Part shown: positions 14,269-20,921 of the stretch, piece by piece
Position numbering within the stretch: the first letter of the stretch is position 1
Layout: each line of letters opens with the position of its first letter
NCBI GenBank assembly: GCA_024635885.1
Contig: JAGXIA010000013.1
Location: 1 to 20,921 of the forward strand
DNA from: Helicobacteraceae bacterium
GTDB taxonomy: Bacteria > Campylobacterota > Campylobacteria > Campylobacterales > Sulfurimonadaceae
Reading direction: 5' to 3'
Length of the DNA stretch: 20,921 nt
Translations under genes and position numbers: made by a program
The notes under the pieces: model-generated
What the model was told of the DNA's origin: nothing
What the model saw: the letters and a program-made list of their open reading frames with translations, nothing else
The model's database searches: none

Positions 14269-15312
14269 TTAGACTATTTCTCTTAAAATCTCTGATTTTA
14301 AAGATGTTAAAACTTCATAGCTAATGGTTTTGGCGGACTTTGCAAGTTGACAAGCATCGTTAAAAATCAACAGATTCTCTTCTTCGCTCAAAAAAGAACT
14401 GTTATCCATTGAAATTCTGCCGATAAGTTTCGTGCCATGTGGATTTGTATAATTATTTGAACACACTCTTAAAAAGCCGTCTCCATAGCCGAAATTATAA
14501 TTACTCACTCTGCAGTTTTCTTGGGCCTCATAAGTTCCACCATAACCGATGCACTCACTTTTTTTCAACTCTCGAGATGAAACTTTATCTGCATAAACAC
14601 TGAGGACAGGTTTCAAACCTTCTACTTTTATGGCCTCTGGAAGTTCCATACATCCATAGGCAGCTATGCCGACTCTAGCCATATCTTCATCAAATTCCAC
14701 ATGCCGAAACAATGCGGCAGAGTTAGAAGAATGAAATCTAAGCTCGTTAAATCCGAACTCATTTGCCAGTTTCTTAGCCTCTTCTTTTACTTTTTTAAAA
14801 TTGTCGTTTTGCCAAAACCATTCGCCTGTCAATTCATCTGCGCTTCTGTGATGAGTAAAAACAGCTTCTAAAATTAGACCCTGTCTTTTTATACTCGAAA
14901 AGGCCTCTCGAAGCTCACTTATTGCAACGCCGTTTCTATGCATTCCAGTGTCCACTTTTAACTCAACTTTTGTGGCATGTGGAAATTTAACTATATATTC
15001 TAGGTCGTTTATTGTATACCTAATTGTCTCGTTCTTAGTGCGCACTAAAGAGGAAGTACTTTTAGAATGTGGAAAATCTGCTAAAACCAAAATATAATCA
15101 AAAAATTCTTCTATTGCTTGTGCTTCTTTACAAGATTGTACGACAGCCTTTGTTATACCGTACTCTTTTGCCAAAGTTGCCATCACTCTCAGTCCATGTC
15201 CATACGCATTATCTTTTAAAACAAGTGCAATTTTATCTTTTGCTTTGGTATGTTGCGCGATAATATCAAGATTGTTAAAAAAATTATTTTTATTTAAAGT
15301 TATATAAGCCAT
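14269..15312 (-). CDS. alr: Alanine racemase
   Basis: Alr is a PLP enzyme that makes D-alanine for peptidoglycan. The 347-residue protein has VLKDNAYGHG with the PLP lysine at Lys33, KVDTGMHRNG (119-128), FHSSNSAA (193-200), Tyr257 in IGYGGTY (the second catalytic base), and GRISMDNS (298-305). It is slightly shorter than the usual 360-370. On the minus strand TATAAT ends 6 bases before the ATG and no Shine-Dalgarno exists, suggesting a leaderless mRNA. The neighbouring NlpC/P60 lipoprotein is also a cell-wall gene. Two full copies and one degenerate copy of the dispersed 13-mer lie inside. Confidence 0.95.
   Translation of the reverse strand: MAYITLNKNNFFNNLDIIAQHTKAKDKIALVLKDNAYGHGLRVMATLAKEYGITKAVVQSCKEAQAIEEFFDYILVLADFPHSKSTSSLVRTKNETIRYTINDLEYIVKFPHATKVELKVDTGMHRNGVAISELREAFSSIKRQGLILEAVFTHHRSADELTGEWFWQNDNFKKVKEEAKKLANEFGFNELRFHSSNSAALFRHVEFDEDMARVGIAAYGCMELPEAIKVEGLKPVLSVYADKVSSRELKKSECIGYGGTYEAQENCRVSNYNFGYGDGFLRVCSNNYTNPHGTKLIGRISMDNSSFLSEEENLLIFNDACQLAKSAKTISYEVLTSLKSEILREIV
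14434..14446 (+). repeat. Degenerate copy of the 13-mer in alr
   Basis: GCCATGTGGATTT, 10 of 13 positions matching. It may be chance, since it encodes the conserved Asn-Pro-His-Gly of Alr on the other strand. Confidence 0.3.
14693..14705 (-). repeat. Dispersed 13-mer in alr, 12 of 13 matches
   Basis: On the minus strand this is GGCATGTGGAATT, in sense orientation for alr, read as His-Val-Glu-Phe. It has T for A at position 12, as at 13269. Confidence 0.75.
14974..14986 (+). repeat. Dispersed 13-mer in alr, exact
   Basis: GGCATGTGGAAAT followed by TT, antisense to alr, read in the gene as Phe-Pro-His-Ala. Confidence 0.8.
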
Positions 15313-15318
15313 AGGGGA

Positions 15319-15324
15319 ATTATA
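15319..15324 (-). promoter_or_regulatory. -10 box of alr, leaderless geometry
   Basis: TATAAT on the minus strand is separated from the alr ATG by only 6 bases, placing the expected transcript start at the A of ATG. The same bases lie between the plus-strand Shine-Dalgarno AGGGG (15313-15317) and ATG 15330 of the divergent gene. Confidence 0.6.
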
Positions 15325-15329
15325 TCAAA

Positions 15330-16325
15330 ATGAGACGATTTATTGCAGAGTTTGAAGAACAAAGTTTTACACAAATTATATTTCCACATGCCAAGAGTGA
15401 CTGGCTTGATTATCTTGATGAAGCAGAAGAAACTTTTATAAATATAATCAATACAATTATAAGATTTCAAAAGTGTTTGGTAGTTTGCAATGATGTCCAA
15501 GCAGTGAAGAAACACTTTAAAGAAAATGATAATCTGTACTTTGTTGAGTTTGAGACAAATGATACCTGGGCGAGAGACTGTTCAGCTTTGTGTGTAGAAG
15601 AAGACAAGAATATTAAACTCCTTGATTTTACTTTTACAGGCTGGGGCGGAAAATTTGACGCCCATAAAGATAATAGGATGAGTAGAGCCATCTCTAAACA
15701 CTATTCAAAAGAGATGGAGAGTGTGGACTTTATTTTAGAAGGCGGTGGAGTTGAGAGCAACGGGAAAGGGATTATCTTAAGCACTTCAGAGTGTCTACTT
15801 AACAAAAACAGAAACCATTCTTTTACGTCTGAGCAAATCACAAAAAAAATAGAAGAGACTCTCGGAGCAACAGAAGTTTTATGCCTCAACCACGGCTATT
15901 TAGTGGGGGACGATACAGATTCCCATATTGACACACTGGCGAGATTTATAGATGAAAAAACAATTATGTATGTGGCATGTCCAAATATATATGACGAACA
16001 CTATAAAGAGTTAAAACTTATGGAAGAAGAACTTCAAGAGATGGCAAAAACTCATGACTTTAAACTTATAGCCCTTCCGATGACGAAGGCCGTGTACTTT
16101 GAAGAGCAAAGAATTCCCGCAACATATGCAAACTTTCTTTTTGTGAACGGTGCAGTAATTGTTCCAACCTATAATATTGCACAAGATGAAGAAGCACTGG
16201 AAATTTTCGCAAAAAGTCTACCGCATCTGGAAGTTGTAGGAGTCGATTGTTCTGTGCTTATTCGCCAACACGGCTCACTTCACTGTGTTACTATGAACTT
16301 CGCCAAGGGTGTGGAAATCATTTAA
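15330..16325 (+). CDS. Agmatine deiminase family protein (porphyromonas-type PAD)
   Basis: A 331-residue protein of the PPAD/agmatine-deiminase family, which hydrolyses agmatine to N-carbamoylputrescine (or a related guanidine) in polyamine metabolism. Visible motifs are ETNDTWARDCSAL (75-87), the LEGGGVESNGKG segment, GYLVGDDTDSHIDTLARF with the catalytic Asp/His region, and RQHGSLHC near the end, with Cys319 as probable nucleophile. True agmatine deiminases are a little longer (about 340-370), so agmatine is likely but unproven. AGGGG lies 12 bases upstream of ATG. Only 17 bases separate it from the start of alr on the other strand, so its promoter must lie inside alr. Confidence 0.88.
   Translation: MRRFIAEFEEQSFTQIIFPHAKSDWLDYLDEAEETFINIINTIIRFQKCLVVCNDVQAVKKHFKENDNLYFVEFETNDTWARDCSALCVEEDKNIKLLDFTFTGWGGKFDAHKDNRMSRAISKHYSKEMESVDFILEGGGVESNGKGIILSTSECLLNKNRNHSFTSEQITKKIEETLGATEVLCLNHGYLVGDDTDSHIDTLARFIDEKTIMYVACPNIYDEHYKELKLMEEELQEMAKTHDFKLIALPMTKAVYFEEQRIPATYANFLFVNGAVIVPTYNIAQDEEALEIFAKSLPHLEVVGVDCSVLIRQHGSLHCVTMNFAKGVEII
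15380..15392 (-). repeat. Dispersed 13-mer in the deiminase gene, exact
   Basis: On the minus strand this is GGCATGTGGAAAT, antisense to the deiminase gene. It is read there as Phe-Pro-His-Ala, the same tetrapeptide as at 14974 in an unrelated protein. Confidence 0.8.
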
Positions 16326-16422
16326 CTCTATTTCCTCCCTTTTCTTGGAACTACATCTCTTAATATTCCCCTAATGCTCAAAGAGTACTATTGTTAAATC
16401 TCTACATTAGGATTCTCTCATT

Positions 16423-17682
16423 ATGAAAAAATATTTATTCATTACAGCGATATTACTATCCTCTTTATCTGCAGAGTTATTGACTCTTCAAGAGTGTATA
16501 GATAAAACACTAAAGAGCCATCCGGATATAAAAAGTTTTATGCTTGAGGTATCAAAAAGTGAGCAACAGCAAAAAAGTGTAAGTTCAGCGTATCTGCCAC
16601 AAGTCAATTTTCAAGCCCAATATGATGTCCAACACACCTATGTTTTACCTCAAAATGGAGAGTTTAGCACACTAGATGAACAGGGATGGCAAGTAGGAAT
16701 CTCTTTGCAACAGAAGATTTGGGACTTTTCTAAAACAAGTTCAAAAATAGATGTTGCAGAGATAGAAACACGACTTGCAGATTTATCTCTAGAAGAAGCA
16801 AAAGCTTTGATGGTTTATAAAGTTGAATCCTTATATGAAACTGCCCTTGTTCAAAAAGAGGCTATTCATGTTCGTCAAAAAGATATGCAAACTAAAAAAG
16901 AGCTTCATAAGCAAGCCCACGCGCTTGTGGAACAGGGAATAAAAACAAGTTTGGATGAGACACGTTTTTTATCTGCCTACTACGGGGCAAAAGATACTCT
17001 TGGAATTGCTGAAGCTTCATATGAAAAAGCTCTCTCTAGCCTTTGGCTTTATATGGGTGAAAAAAAGATTACTGATGTAGAACTTGAGACAAATCTGCTC
17101 AAAAATACAGAGGCACTTCAAACTACTCCTGAGAAACTCTCTAAGGAGATGTTCACAAACAACACACAACTGAAAATTTATGAGCAAAATATTCAAAAAA
17201 GTACACTTCTACATAAATCTGCCAAAGCCTCCCATTACGGTTCCATTGATGCCGTCGCTTCTTATACACATTTCAATACCTTAAATGAATATGATGCAAG
17301 TTTGCTTGGAGTTGTCCTTAATATTCCCCTTTACACAGGCGGAAATTTAAGCGCTTCAGAGCAAATGGCAAGAATAACAACAAGCAGCGCCAAAGAGTTA
17401 AAAAATGCAAAACTTTTAGCACTAGAGGAGGAGTTAGAGGCTTTACTTATAGATTTAAAGCGTTATGAAAATACCATAATCGCCAAAAAATCTCAGCTCG
17501 AAGCCTCTCTCGCAACCAAAGAGCTCATAAATGCAAGATACAAAGAGGGTTTAGCGACCTATATTGAAGTGCTTGATGCAACCGCTTTAGAACTCGCTTC
17601 AGAACTCGGTCTTTTAGAAGCACATTTCAGCCGTAGCATGGCTCAAAATCGTATCAAATATCTTATAGGAAGTAAAATATGA
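16423..17682 (+). CDS. TolC-family outer-membrane efflux protein
   Basis: A 419-residue protein with a signal peptide cleaved near residue 17-18 (LSA followed by Glu). Two OEP repeats follow, opening with LTLQECIDKTLKSHPDIKSF (about 20-39) and, in the second half, STLLHKSAKASHYGSIDAVASYTHFN, then LNIPLYTGGNLSASEQMA and RYKEGLATYIEVLDA, all typical TolC landmarks. It would form the outer-membrane channel for the three genes behind it. It is the first gene of the export operon; AGGA lies about 10 bases before ATG. Its last four bases (ATGA) overlap the adaptor start. Confidence 0.93.
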   Translation: MKKYLFITAILLSSLSAELLTLQECIDKTLKSHPDIKSFMLEVSKSEQQQKSVSSAYLPQVNFQAQYDVQHTYVLPQNGEFSTLDEQGWQVGISLQQKIWDFSKTSSKIDVAEIETRLADLSLEEAKALMVYKVESLYETALVQKEAIHVRQKDMQTKKELHKQAHALVEQGIKTSLDETRFLSAYYGAKDTLGIAEASYEKALSSLWLYMGEKKITDVELETNLLKNTEALQTTPEKLSKEMFTNNTQLKIYEQNIQKSTLLHKSAKASHYGSIDAVASYTHFNTLNEYDASLLGVVLNIPLYTGGNLSASEQMARITTSSAKELKNAKLLALEEELEALLIDLKRYENTIIAKKSQLEASLATKELINARYKEGLATYIEVLDATALELASELGLLEAHFSRSMAQNRIKYLIGSKI

Positions 17683-18824
17683 AAACATGGACAAAATATA
17701 TCATCACTTTTTTAATCGTAGCACTTGGAGCAGTTGTTTTTTACTTTAAAGTATATATACCAAAAACAACCTATCAGATAATTTCTCCAAAAATAGGCTC
17801 TTTAAATGTGCAAGCCTACGGAATCGGAAGCGTAGATGCAAAAGACATCTACACAATCAGCGCGCAAACAGGTGGACGAATTACAAGCATATTTACAGAT
17901 GAGGGTTTATGGGTAAAAAAAGGTGATTTAATCGCTGAAATTGACCCCGTAGATTTGCCCGTTTTACTTGGAGAAGCGAAGGCTTTACTCGCTAAAGTAG
18001 AGTATGAATCTTTGGCGGCTAAAAAAGAGGTACAAAGTCTCAACGCTCAAAAAGAACTCATAAAAATATCGTACGAGAGATACGAAAAACTCTATAAACA
18101 AAAGTATGCAGCAAAGGCTGAATACGACAAAGCAAACGCAGATTTACAAAGTATAAATGCCCAGATTGGGGCGAGCAGTGCGCATATAAGTTCAAGTGAA
18201 GCAGAGGTTTCAAGAGTGCAAAAAAGTATAGAAGCGATTGAAGTTAAACTCTCACGACTAAAACTTTACGCACCTGTTGATGGCTATGTCATCTCTAAAG
18301 ATGCTCAAGTCTCTCAAACAGTTCTACCAGCTCAGGCCATTGTAAAAATAGTCGATACAAAAACTGTATGGGTCAAAGCGTACATTGATGAGCAGATAAG
18401 TGGCAAGATTCAATTGGGCCAAAAGGTAGAAATCACTCTTCGCTCACAAAGTGACAAAATTTTTGCAGGAAGAGTACAACGCATCTCTGCAATAAGCGAT
18501 GCAGTTACACAAGAGCGGGAGATAAATATCTCTTTTGATCATTTACCACTTCCTTTTTACATCAACGAGCAGGCACAGGTGGCGATTACAACCGAGAAAT
18601 TTGATAATATTATGACAATAGATGCAACTCTTCTATCTCAAGAAAATGGAACAAATGGAGTCTGGATTGCAAAAGACTCTCATGCCTACTTTCAAGAGCT
18701 TGAGATTATAGCGCGTTCGGGCAAGCTTGTGGGGGTAAAATCAGGAGTCGATGAGAGTACAAAAATCATTGTTTTAAATCCTAAGAAAAAGCCACTCTCT
18801 GAGGGAATGGGGATTCACTTATGA
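17679..18824 (+). CDS. HlyD-type periplasmic adaptor of ABC exporter (DevB-like)
   Basis: A 381-residue membrane-fusion protein. It has an N-terminal membrane helix (about 6-26) and a lipoyl-like half at GGRITSIFTDEGLWVKKGDLIAEIDP (about 65-90). A long coiled coil of about 95-200 contains EYDKANADLQSINAQIGASSAHISSSEAEVSRVQKSIEAIE. The second lipoyl half is LYAPVDGYVISKDAQVSQTV, followed by a beta-barrel ending near MGIHL. It links the inner-membrane permease/ATPase to the TolC channel. Start and stop overlap the neighbours by 4 bases (ATGA), so the operon is tightly coupled. The layout with an FtsX-type permease and ATPase resembles DevBCA of cyanobacteria. Confidence 0.92.
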   Translation: MKTWTKYIITFLIVALGAVVFYFKVYIPKTTYQIISPKIGSLNVQAYGIGSVDAKDIYTISAQTGGRITSIFTDEGLWVKKGDLIAEIDPVDLPVLLGEAKALLAKVEYESLAAKKEVQSLNAQKELIKISYERYEKLYKQKYAAKAEYDKANADLQSINAQIGASSAHISSSEAEVSRVQKSIEAIEVKLSRLKLYAPVDGYVISKDAQVSQTVLPAQAIVKIVDTKTVWVKAYIDEQISGKIQLGQKVEITLRSQSDKIFAGRVQRISAISDAVTQEREINISFDHLPLPFYINEQAQVAITTEKFDNIMTIDATLLSQENGTNGVWIAKDSHAYFQELEIIARSGKLVGVKSGVDESTKIIVLNPKKKPLSEGMGIHL

Positions 18825-19969
18825 TAAATCTTGCACAAAAAGATATTTCACATACCTTAGGCAAGTTTATTGTTACTGCCATGGGTGTCGGAATGCTGCT
18901 TGGAATTGTGTTGATTATGATTGGTGTATACCGTGGGATGATGGTAGATGCCGAAATTTTACTAAAAGATATCAATGTTGATATTTGGGTAGTTCAAGAG
19001 GATACTTTGGGTCCTTTTGCCGAGGCTTCGCGTATCCATGAAGATTTCAAAGATACTCTCAAAGTGATAGATGGAATAGAAGTCTCAGAAGCTTTAACTT
19101 TTCAAAATTTACAGCTTTATGGACTGGCACAACCGGTTCGAGTAACTGCAGTCGGATTTAACCCTTTTGGCGAAATCAGCCCTATCGGCCCTGCAAATCT
19201 GATAGAAGGACGTATGTTAGAAAAAAGCCATTACGAGGCAGTTATCTCTTATGCATCAGGCTTTAAACTCCATGACAAAATTAAAATAGGTCGTAATGAC
19301 TACACTATTGTCGGTCTTACCAAAGGGACTGTCTCTTCAGGCGGAGAACCACTTATCTACATCAGTTTAAAAGATGCACAAGAGTTGCAGTTTAGCTATT
19401 CCAATGCGAGTATACGCAACGATAGAGCAAGAGGAATTAGCGGTAGTGGAGAGATTCACATGGTAAACACCGTTGTAGCAAGAGTAAAAGCGGGTTATGA
19501 CGTAAATGTAATAGCAAAAAAGCTTGGCATGTGGAAACATGTGGGTGTCTATACAAACGAGGAACAAACGACTATCTTGACAAAAAATCTTGTGGAGAGA
19601 GCCTCAAAACAGATAGGACTTTTTACTGCGATTTTGGTCGTGGTTTCTACCATCATCATCGGTCTCATTATCTACACCATGACTTTAGAAAAGATGAAAG
19701 AGATCTCAATTATGAAGCTTATCGGAATTCCCGATAGCATCATTGTAAAAATGATTGTGCAAGAGACTGTTATACTTGGATTTTTTGCTTTTATATTTGG
19801 AAATATCTTCTCTCATATTATTTATGATAAATTTCCAAAAAGAGTGGTTTTAGAAGCTCCCGATGCGCTTGGACTTTTTGTCGTTATTTTAGTTGCTTCA
19901 GTTTTGGCTTCGTTTGTCGGTGTGGGAAAAGTAATCCACGCAGACCCTACCGTGGCAATTGGAGGCTAA
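18821..19969 (+). CDS. ABC exporter permease, FtsX/MacB-type (DevC-like)
   Basis: A 382-residue permease with one N-terminal membrane helix (about 17-37) and a large periplasmic domain (about 40-260, including INVDIWVVQEDTLGPFAEASRIHEDF). An FtsX domain with three C-terminal helices follows (about 265-290, 310-340, 350-375). VDIWVVQ at the start of the periplasmic domain is typical of DevC-like exporters. Such permeases move substrates by a mechanotransmission mode through the adaptor and TolC. The substrate is unknown: lipids and hydrophobic compounds are reported for relatives. A dispersed repeat copy lies in codons for GMWK at about 236-239. Confidence 0.92.
   Translation: MINLAQKDISHTLGKFIVTAMGVGMLLGIVLIMIGVYRGMMVDAEILLKDINVDIWVVQEDTLGPFAEASRIHEDFKDTLKVIDGIEVSEALTFQNLQLYGLAQPVRVTAVGFNPFGEISPIGPANLIEGRMLEKSHYEAVISYASGFKLHDKIKIGRNDYTIVGLTKGTVSSGGEPLIYISLKDAQELQFSYSNASIRNDRARGISGSGEIHMVNTVVARVKAGYDVNVIAKKLGMWKHVGVYTNEEQTTILTKNLVERASKQIGLFTAILVVVSTIIIGLIIYTMTLEKMKEISIMKLIGIPDSIIVKMIVQETVILGFFAFIFGNIFSHIIYDKFPKRVVLEAPDALGLFVVILVASVLASFVGVGKVIHADPTVAIGG
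19526..19538 (+). repeat. Dispersed 13-mer in the permease gene, 12 of 13 matches
   Basis: GGCATGTGGAAAC, sense orientation, read as Gly-Met-Trp-Lys. It is followed at once by a second CATGTGG (19538-19544), making a tandem half copy. Confidence 0.75.
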
Positions 19970-19970
19970 A

Positions 19971-20654
19971 ATGAAACAAAGCATAAGAATCGAAAATTTA
20001 ACAAAAAGTTTTGGAAGTGGCGATAATTTTGTAAGCGTGATTGATGGAGCATCCTTTACTATAAACAAGGGAGAGTTAGTTGCATTAGTCGCCCCTAGTG
20101 GAGCCGGAAAAACAACTCTGCTAATGATGATAGGGTGTGTGGTCGACCCGACATCAGGAGAGATTTGGCTTGGGAATGAAAAAGTATATGCGAACCGCTG
20201 GCTTACAAATAATTCAAGACAGATTAGGCGAGAAAAGATAGGTTTTATCTTTCAGGCACACTACCTCATCCCTTTTTTAAATGTGATAGAAAATGTCACC
20301 TTAGTGCCTCAAAGTAACAAAGTCCCAACAGACAAAGCAAATGCACATGCCATGGAGTTACTCCAATATTTTGACATTGCAAACAAAGCGCACAACAAAC
20401 CCTCCCAACTCTCAGGAGGTCAAAACCAAAGAGTAGCAATTGCCAGAGCCTTGGCTAATAACCCTGAGATAATCTTGGCAGATGAGCCAACTGCCGCACT
20501 CGACACCGAACGTTCAATAAGTGTCGTAAAAATGCTGAAAAAAATAGCAGCAGAACAAAATGTTGCAATCATAATGGTTACGCATGATGAGAGGATGTTA
20601 GAGTATTGTGATCGTGTGATGAAGATCGAAAAGAAGAAGATTGTGTTTGAGTGA
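19971..20654 (+). CDS. ABC exporter ATP-binding protein (DevA/LolD-type)
   Basis: The ATPase of the exporter, 227 residues from ATG 19971. This start is preferred because GGAG sits 6 bases upstream, one base after the permease stop; a longer in-frame TTG at 19959 lies inside the permease gene. Motifs in order: Walker A APSGAGKTT (about 41-49; first Gly replaced by Ala, as in some LolD-like proteins), Q-loop FIFQAHYLIPFLNV, signature LSGGQNQRVAIARAL, Walker B EIILADEPTAALD, and the H-loop VTHDER. All catalytic residues are present. It is the last gene of the operon. Confidence 0.95.
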   Translation: MKQSIRIENLTKSFGSGDNFVSVIDGASFTINKGELVALVAPSGAGKTTLLMMIGCVVDPTSGEIWLGNEKVYANRWLTNNSRQIRREKIGFIFQAHYLIPFLNVIENVTLVPQSNKVPTDKANAHAMELLQYFDIANKAHNKPSQLSGGQNQRVAIARALANNPEIILADEPTAALDTERSISVVKMLKKIAAEQNVAIIMVTHDERMLEYCDRVMKIEKKKIVFE

Positions 20655-20669
20655 TTTTATTTTAAATCA
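20652..20669 (+). terminator. Weak AT-rich hairpin over the operon stop codon
   Basis: TGATTT (20652-20657) and AAATCA (20664-20669) can pair around TATTTT. It overlaps the ATPase stop codon and is followed by TTTCATT. The stem is AT-only apart from one pair, so terminator function is doubtful. Confidence 0.25.
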
Positions 20670-20688
20670 TTTCATTAAAGAACATGGC

Positions 20689-20832
20689 TCACTTCACTGA
20701 GCTACTGTTCACTTCATTGGTGGTGTTACTATCCTGATTTAAAATCGCCACGCCGCTCATAATCAAATAAGTAGCAAGACCAAAACCTAAGGCTACTAAA
20801 ATTACTCTTTTTATTTTTTCTATTTTACTCAT
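20689..20832 (-). CDS. Putative 47-residue single-pass membrane protein
   Basis: A short ORF antiparallel to the export operon. The peptide begins MSKIEKIKRVILVALGFGLA, continues with a hydrophobic helix to about residue 31, then has a polar Asn/Ser-rich tail ending SSSVK. Lys/Arg before the helix predict N-in, C-out topology. Coding is supported by the basic-hydrophobic-polar pattern and by an extended -10 (TGCTAAAAT, 20839-20847) that ends 6 bases before ATG. There is no Shine-Dalgarno, so the mRNA would be leaderless, as for alr. I know no homologue. The 267 bases from 20655 to the window end hold only this ORF and a plus-strand promoter. Confidence 0.5.
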   Translation of the reverse strand: MSKIEKIKRVILVALGFGLATYLIMSGVAILNQDSNTTNEVNSSSVK

Positions 20833-20838
20833 ACGCGA

Positions 20839-20847
20839 ATTTTAGCA
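20839..20847 (-). promoter_or_regulatory. Extended -10 of the 47-residue ORF
   Basis: On the minus strand this is TGCTAAAAT. Its hexamer is 6 bases from the ATG at 20832, so the transcript would start at or within one base of the start codon. Confidence 0.5.
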
Positions 20848-20862
20848 AATACTTATTTACTT

Positions 20863-20895
20863 TTTAACACTTTTGTAACATTACTTTCATATTAT
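20863..20895 (+). promoter_or_regulatory. Possible Pho-box promoter of a gene beyond the window
   Basis: Three similar 7-mers, TTTAACA, TGTAACA and TTTCATA, start at 20863, 20874 and 20885, exactly 11 bases apart. This is the spacing of PhoB-type direct repeats. A TATTAT at 20890-20895 could be the -10, about 10 bases after the second repeat. AAGG near the window end looks like the ribosome-binding site of the next plus-strand gene, which is not visible. Confidence 0.4.
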
Positions 20896-20921
20896 GCATT
20901 AATTTAATTAATTAAGGTAAA

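Noticed and set aside
19959..19973. TTG start for the ABC ATPase
   Set aside because: It lies inside the permease gene; ATG 19971 has GGAG 6 bases upstream and gives the usual N terminus.
20687..20720. GCTCACTTCACTGAGC hairpin and nearby TCACTTCA repeat
   Set aside because: Short stem, inside the end of the 47-residue ORF. The GAAGTGA core also appears near 7325, but seven bases are too few to claim a repeat family.
1..20921. tRNA, rRNA, CRISPR, insertion sequences, prophage or defence genes
   Set aside because: None seen. There are no spaced direct-repeat arrays, transposase motifs or integrase genes; the window is ordinary chromosomal backbone.

Overview
This 20.9 kb window looks like chromosomal DNA of a Campylobacterota (epsilonproteobacterial) organism, most like Sulfurimonas or a relative. 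It is AT-rich and densely coding, with many 1-4 base gene overlaps. Promoters consist of an extended -10 (TGCTATAAT or TGCTAAAAT) without a clear -35. Lpp20-type lipoproteins, HemJ instead of HemG/HemY, a metal-type KdsA, and an agmatine-deiminase-family protein all fit that group. The genus is an inference; no RNA gene is present to settle it.

Layout. (1) 1-1773, minus strand: kdsA-ribH-nusB and the start of a small c-type cytochrome. (2) 1858-2763, minus: a drug/metabolite-type exporter, divergent from a TerB-DnaJ membrane co-chaperone (2813-3568, plus). (3) 3616-5654, plus: three lipoproteins of the Lpp20 type, then the ribosome-assembly GTPase der (5793-7283). (4) 7361-8790, minus: hemJ, an outer-membrane protein and the ribosome hibernation factor hpf, divergent from trpS (8916-9881). 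(5) 9883-11828, minus: hemB and argF. (6) 11905-14260, plus: ribA, then an overlapping rsmG / zinc-finger membrane protein / unknown protein / NlpC-P60 lipoprotein run. (7) alr (14269-15312, minus), divergent with a 17-base gap from an agmatine-deiminase-family gene (15330-16325). (8) 16423-20654, plus: a complete four-gene tripartite export operon (TolC, HlyD-type adaptor, FtsX-type permease, ATPase). (9) The right end holds a 47-residue membrane ORF on the minus strand and a plus-strand promoter with 11-base-period repeats, pointing to a gene just beyond the window.

Most genes are housekeeping: LPS Kdo synthesis, riboflavin (ribH, ribA), heme (hemJ, hemB), arginine, D-alanine, translation and ribosome maturation.

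The most striking signal is not a gene. A short DNA word, GGCATGTGGAAAT, or its 11-base core, occurs seven times on both strands, plus an inverted partner copy between der and hemJ. About 0.01 copies would be expected by chance. Inside genes it is read in five of the six frames, so it is not a protein motif. It behaves like the DNA uptake sequences of Neisseria and Pasteurellaceae, although function cannot be shown from sequence. A second theme is two minus-strand genes (alr and the 47-residue ORF) whose -10 box ends exactly 6 bases before ATG, the geometry of leaderless mRNAs.
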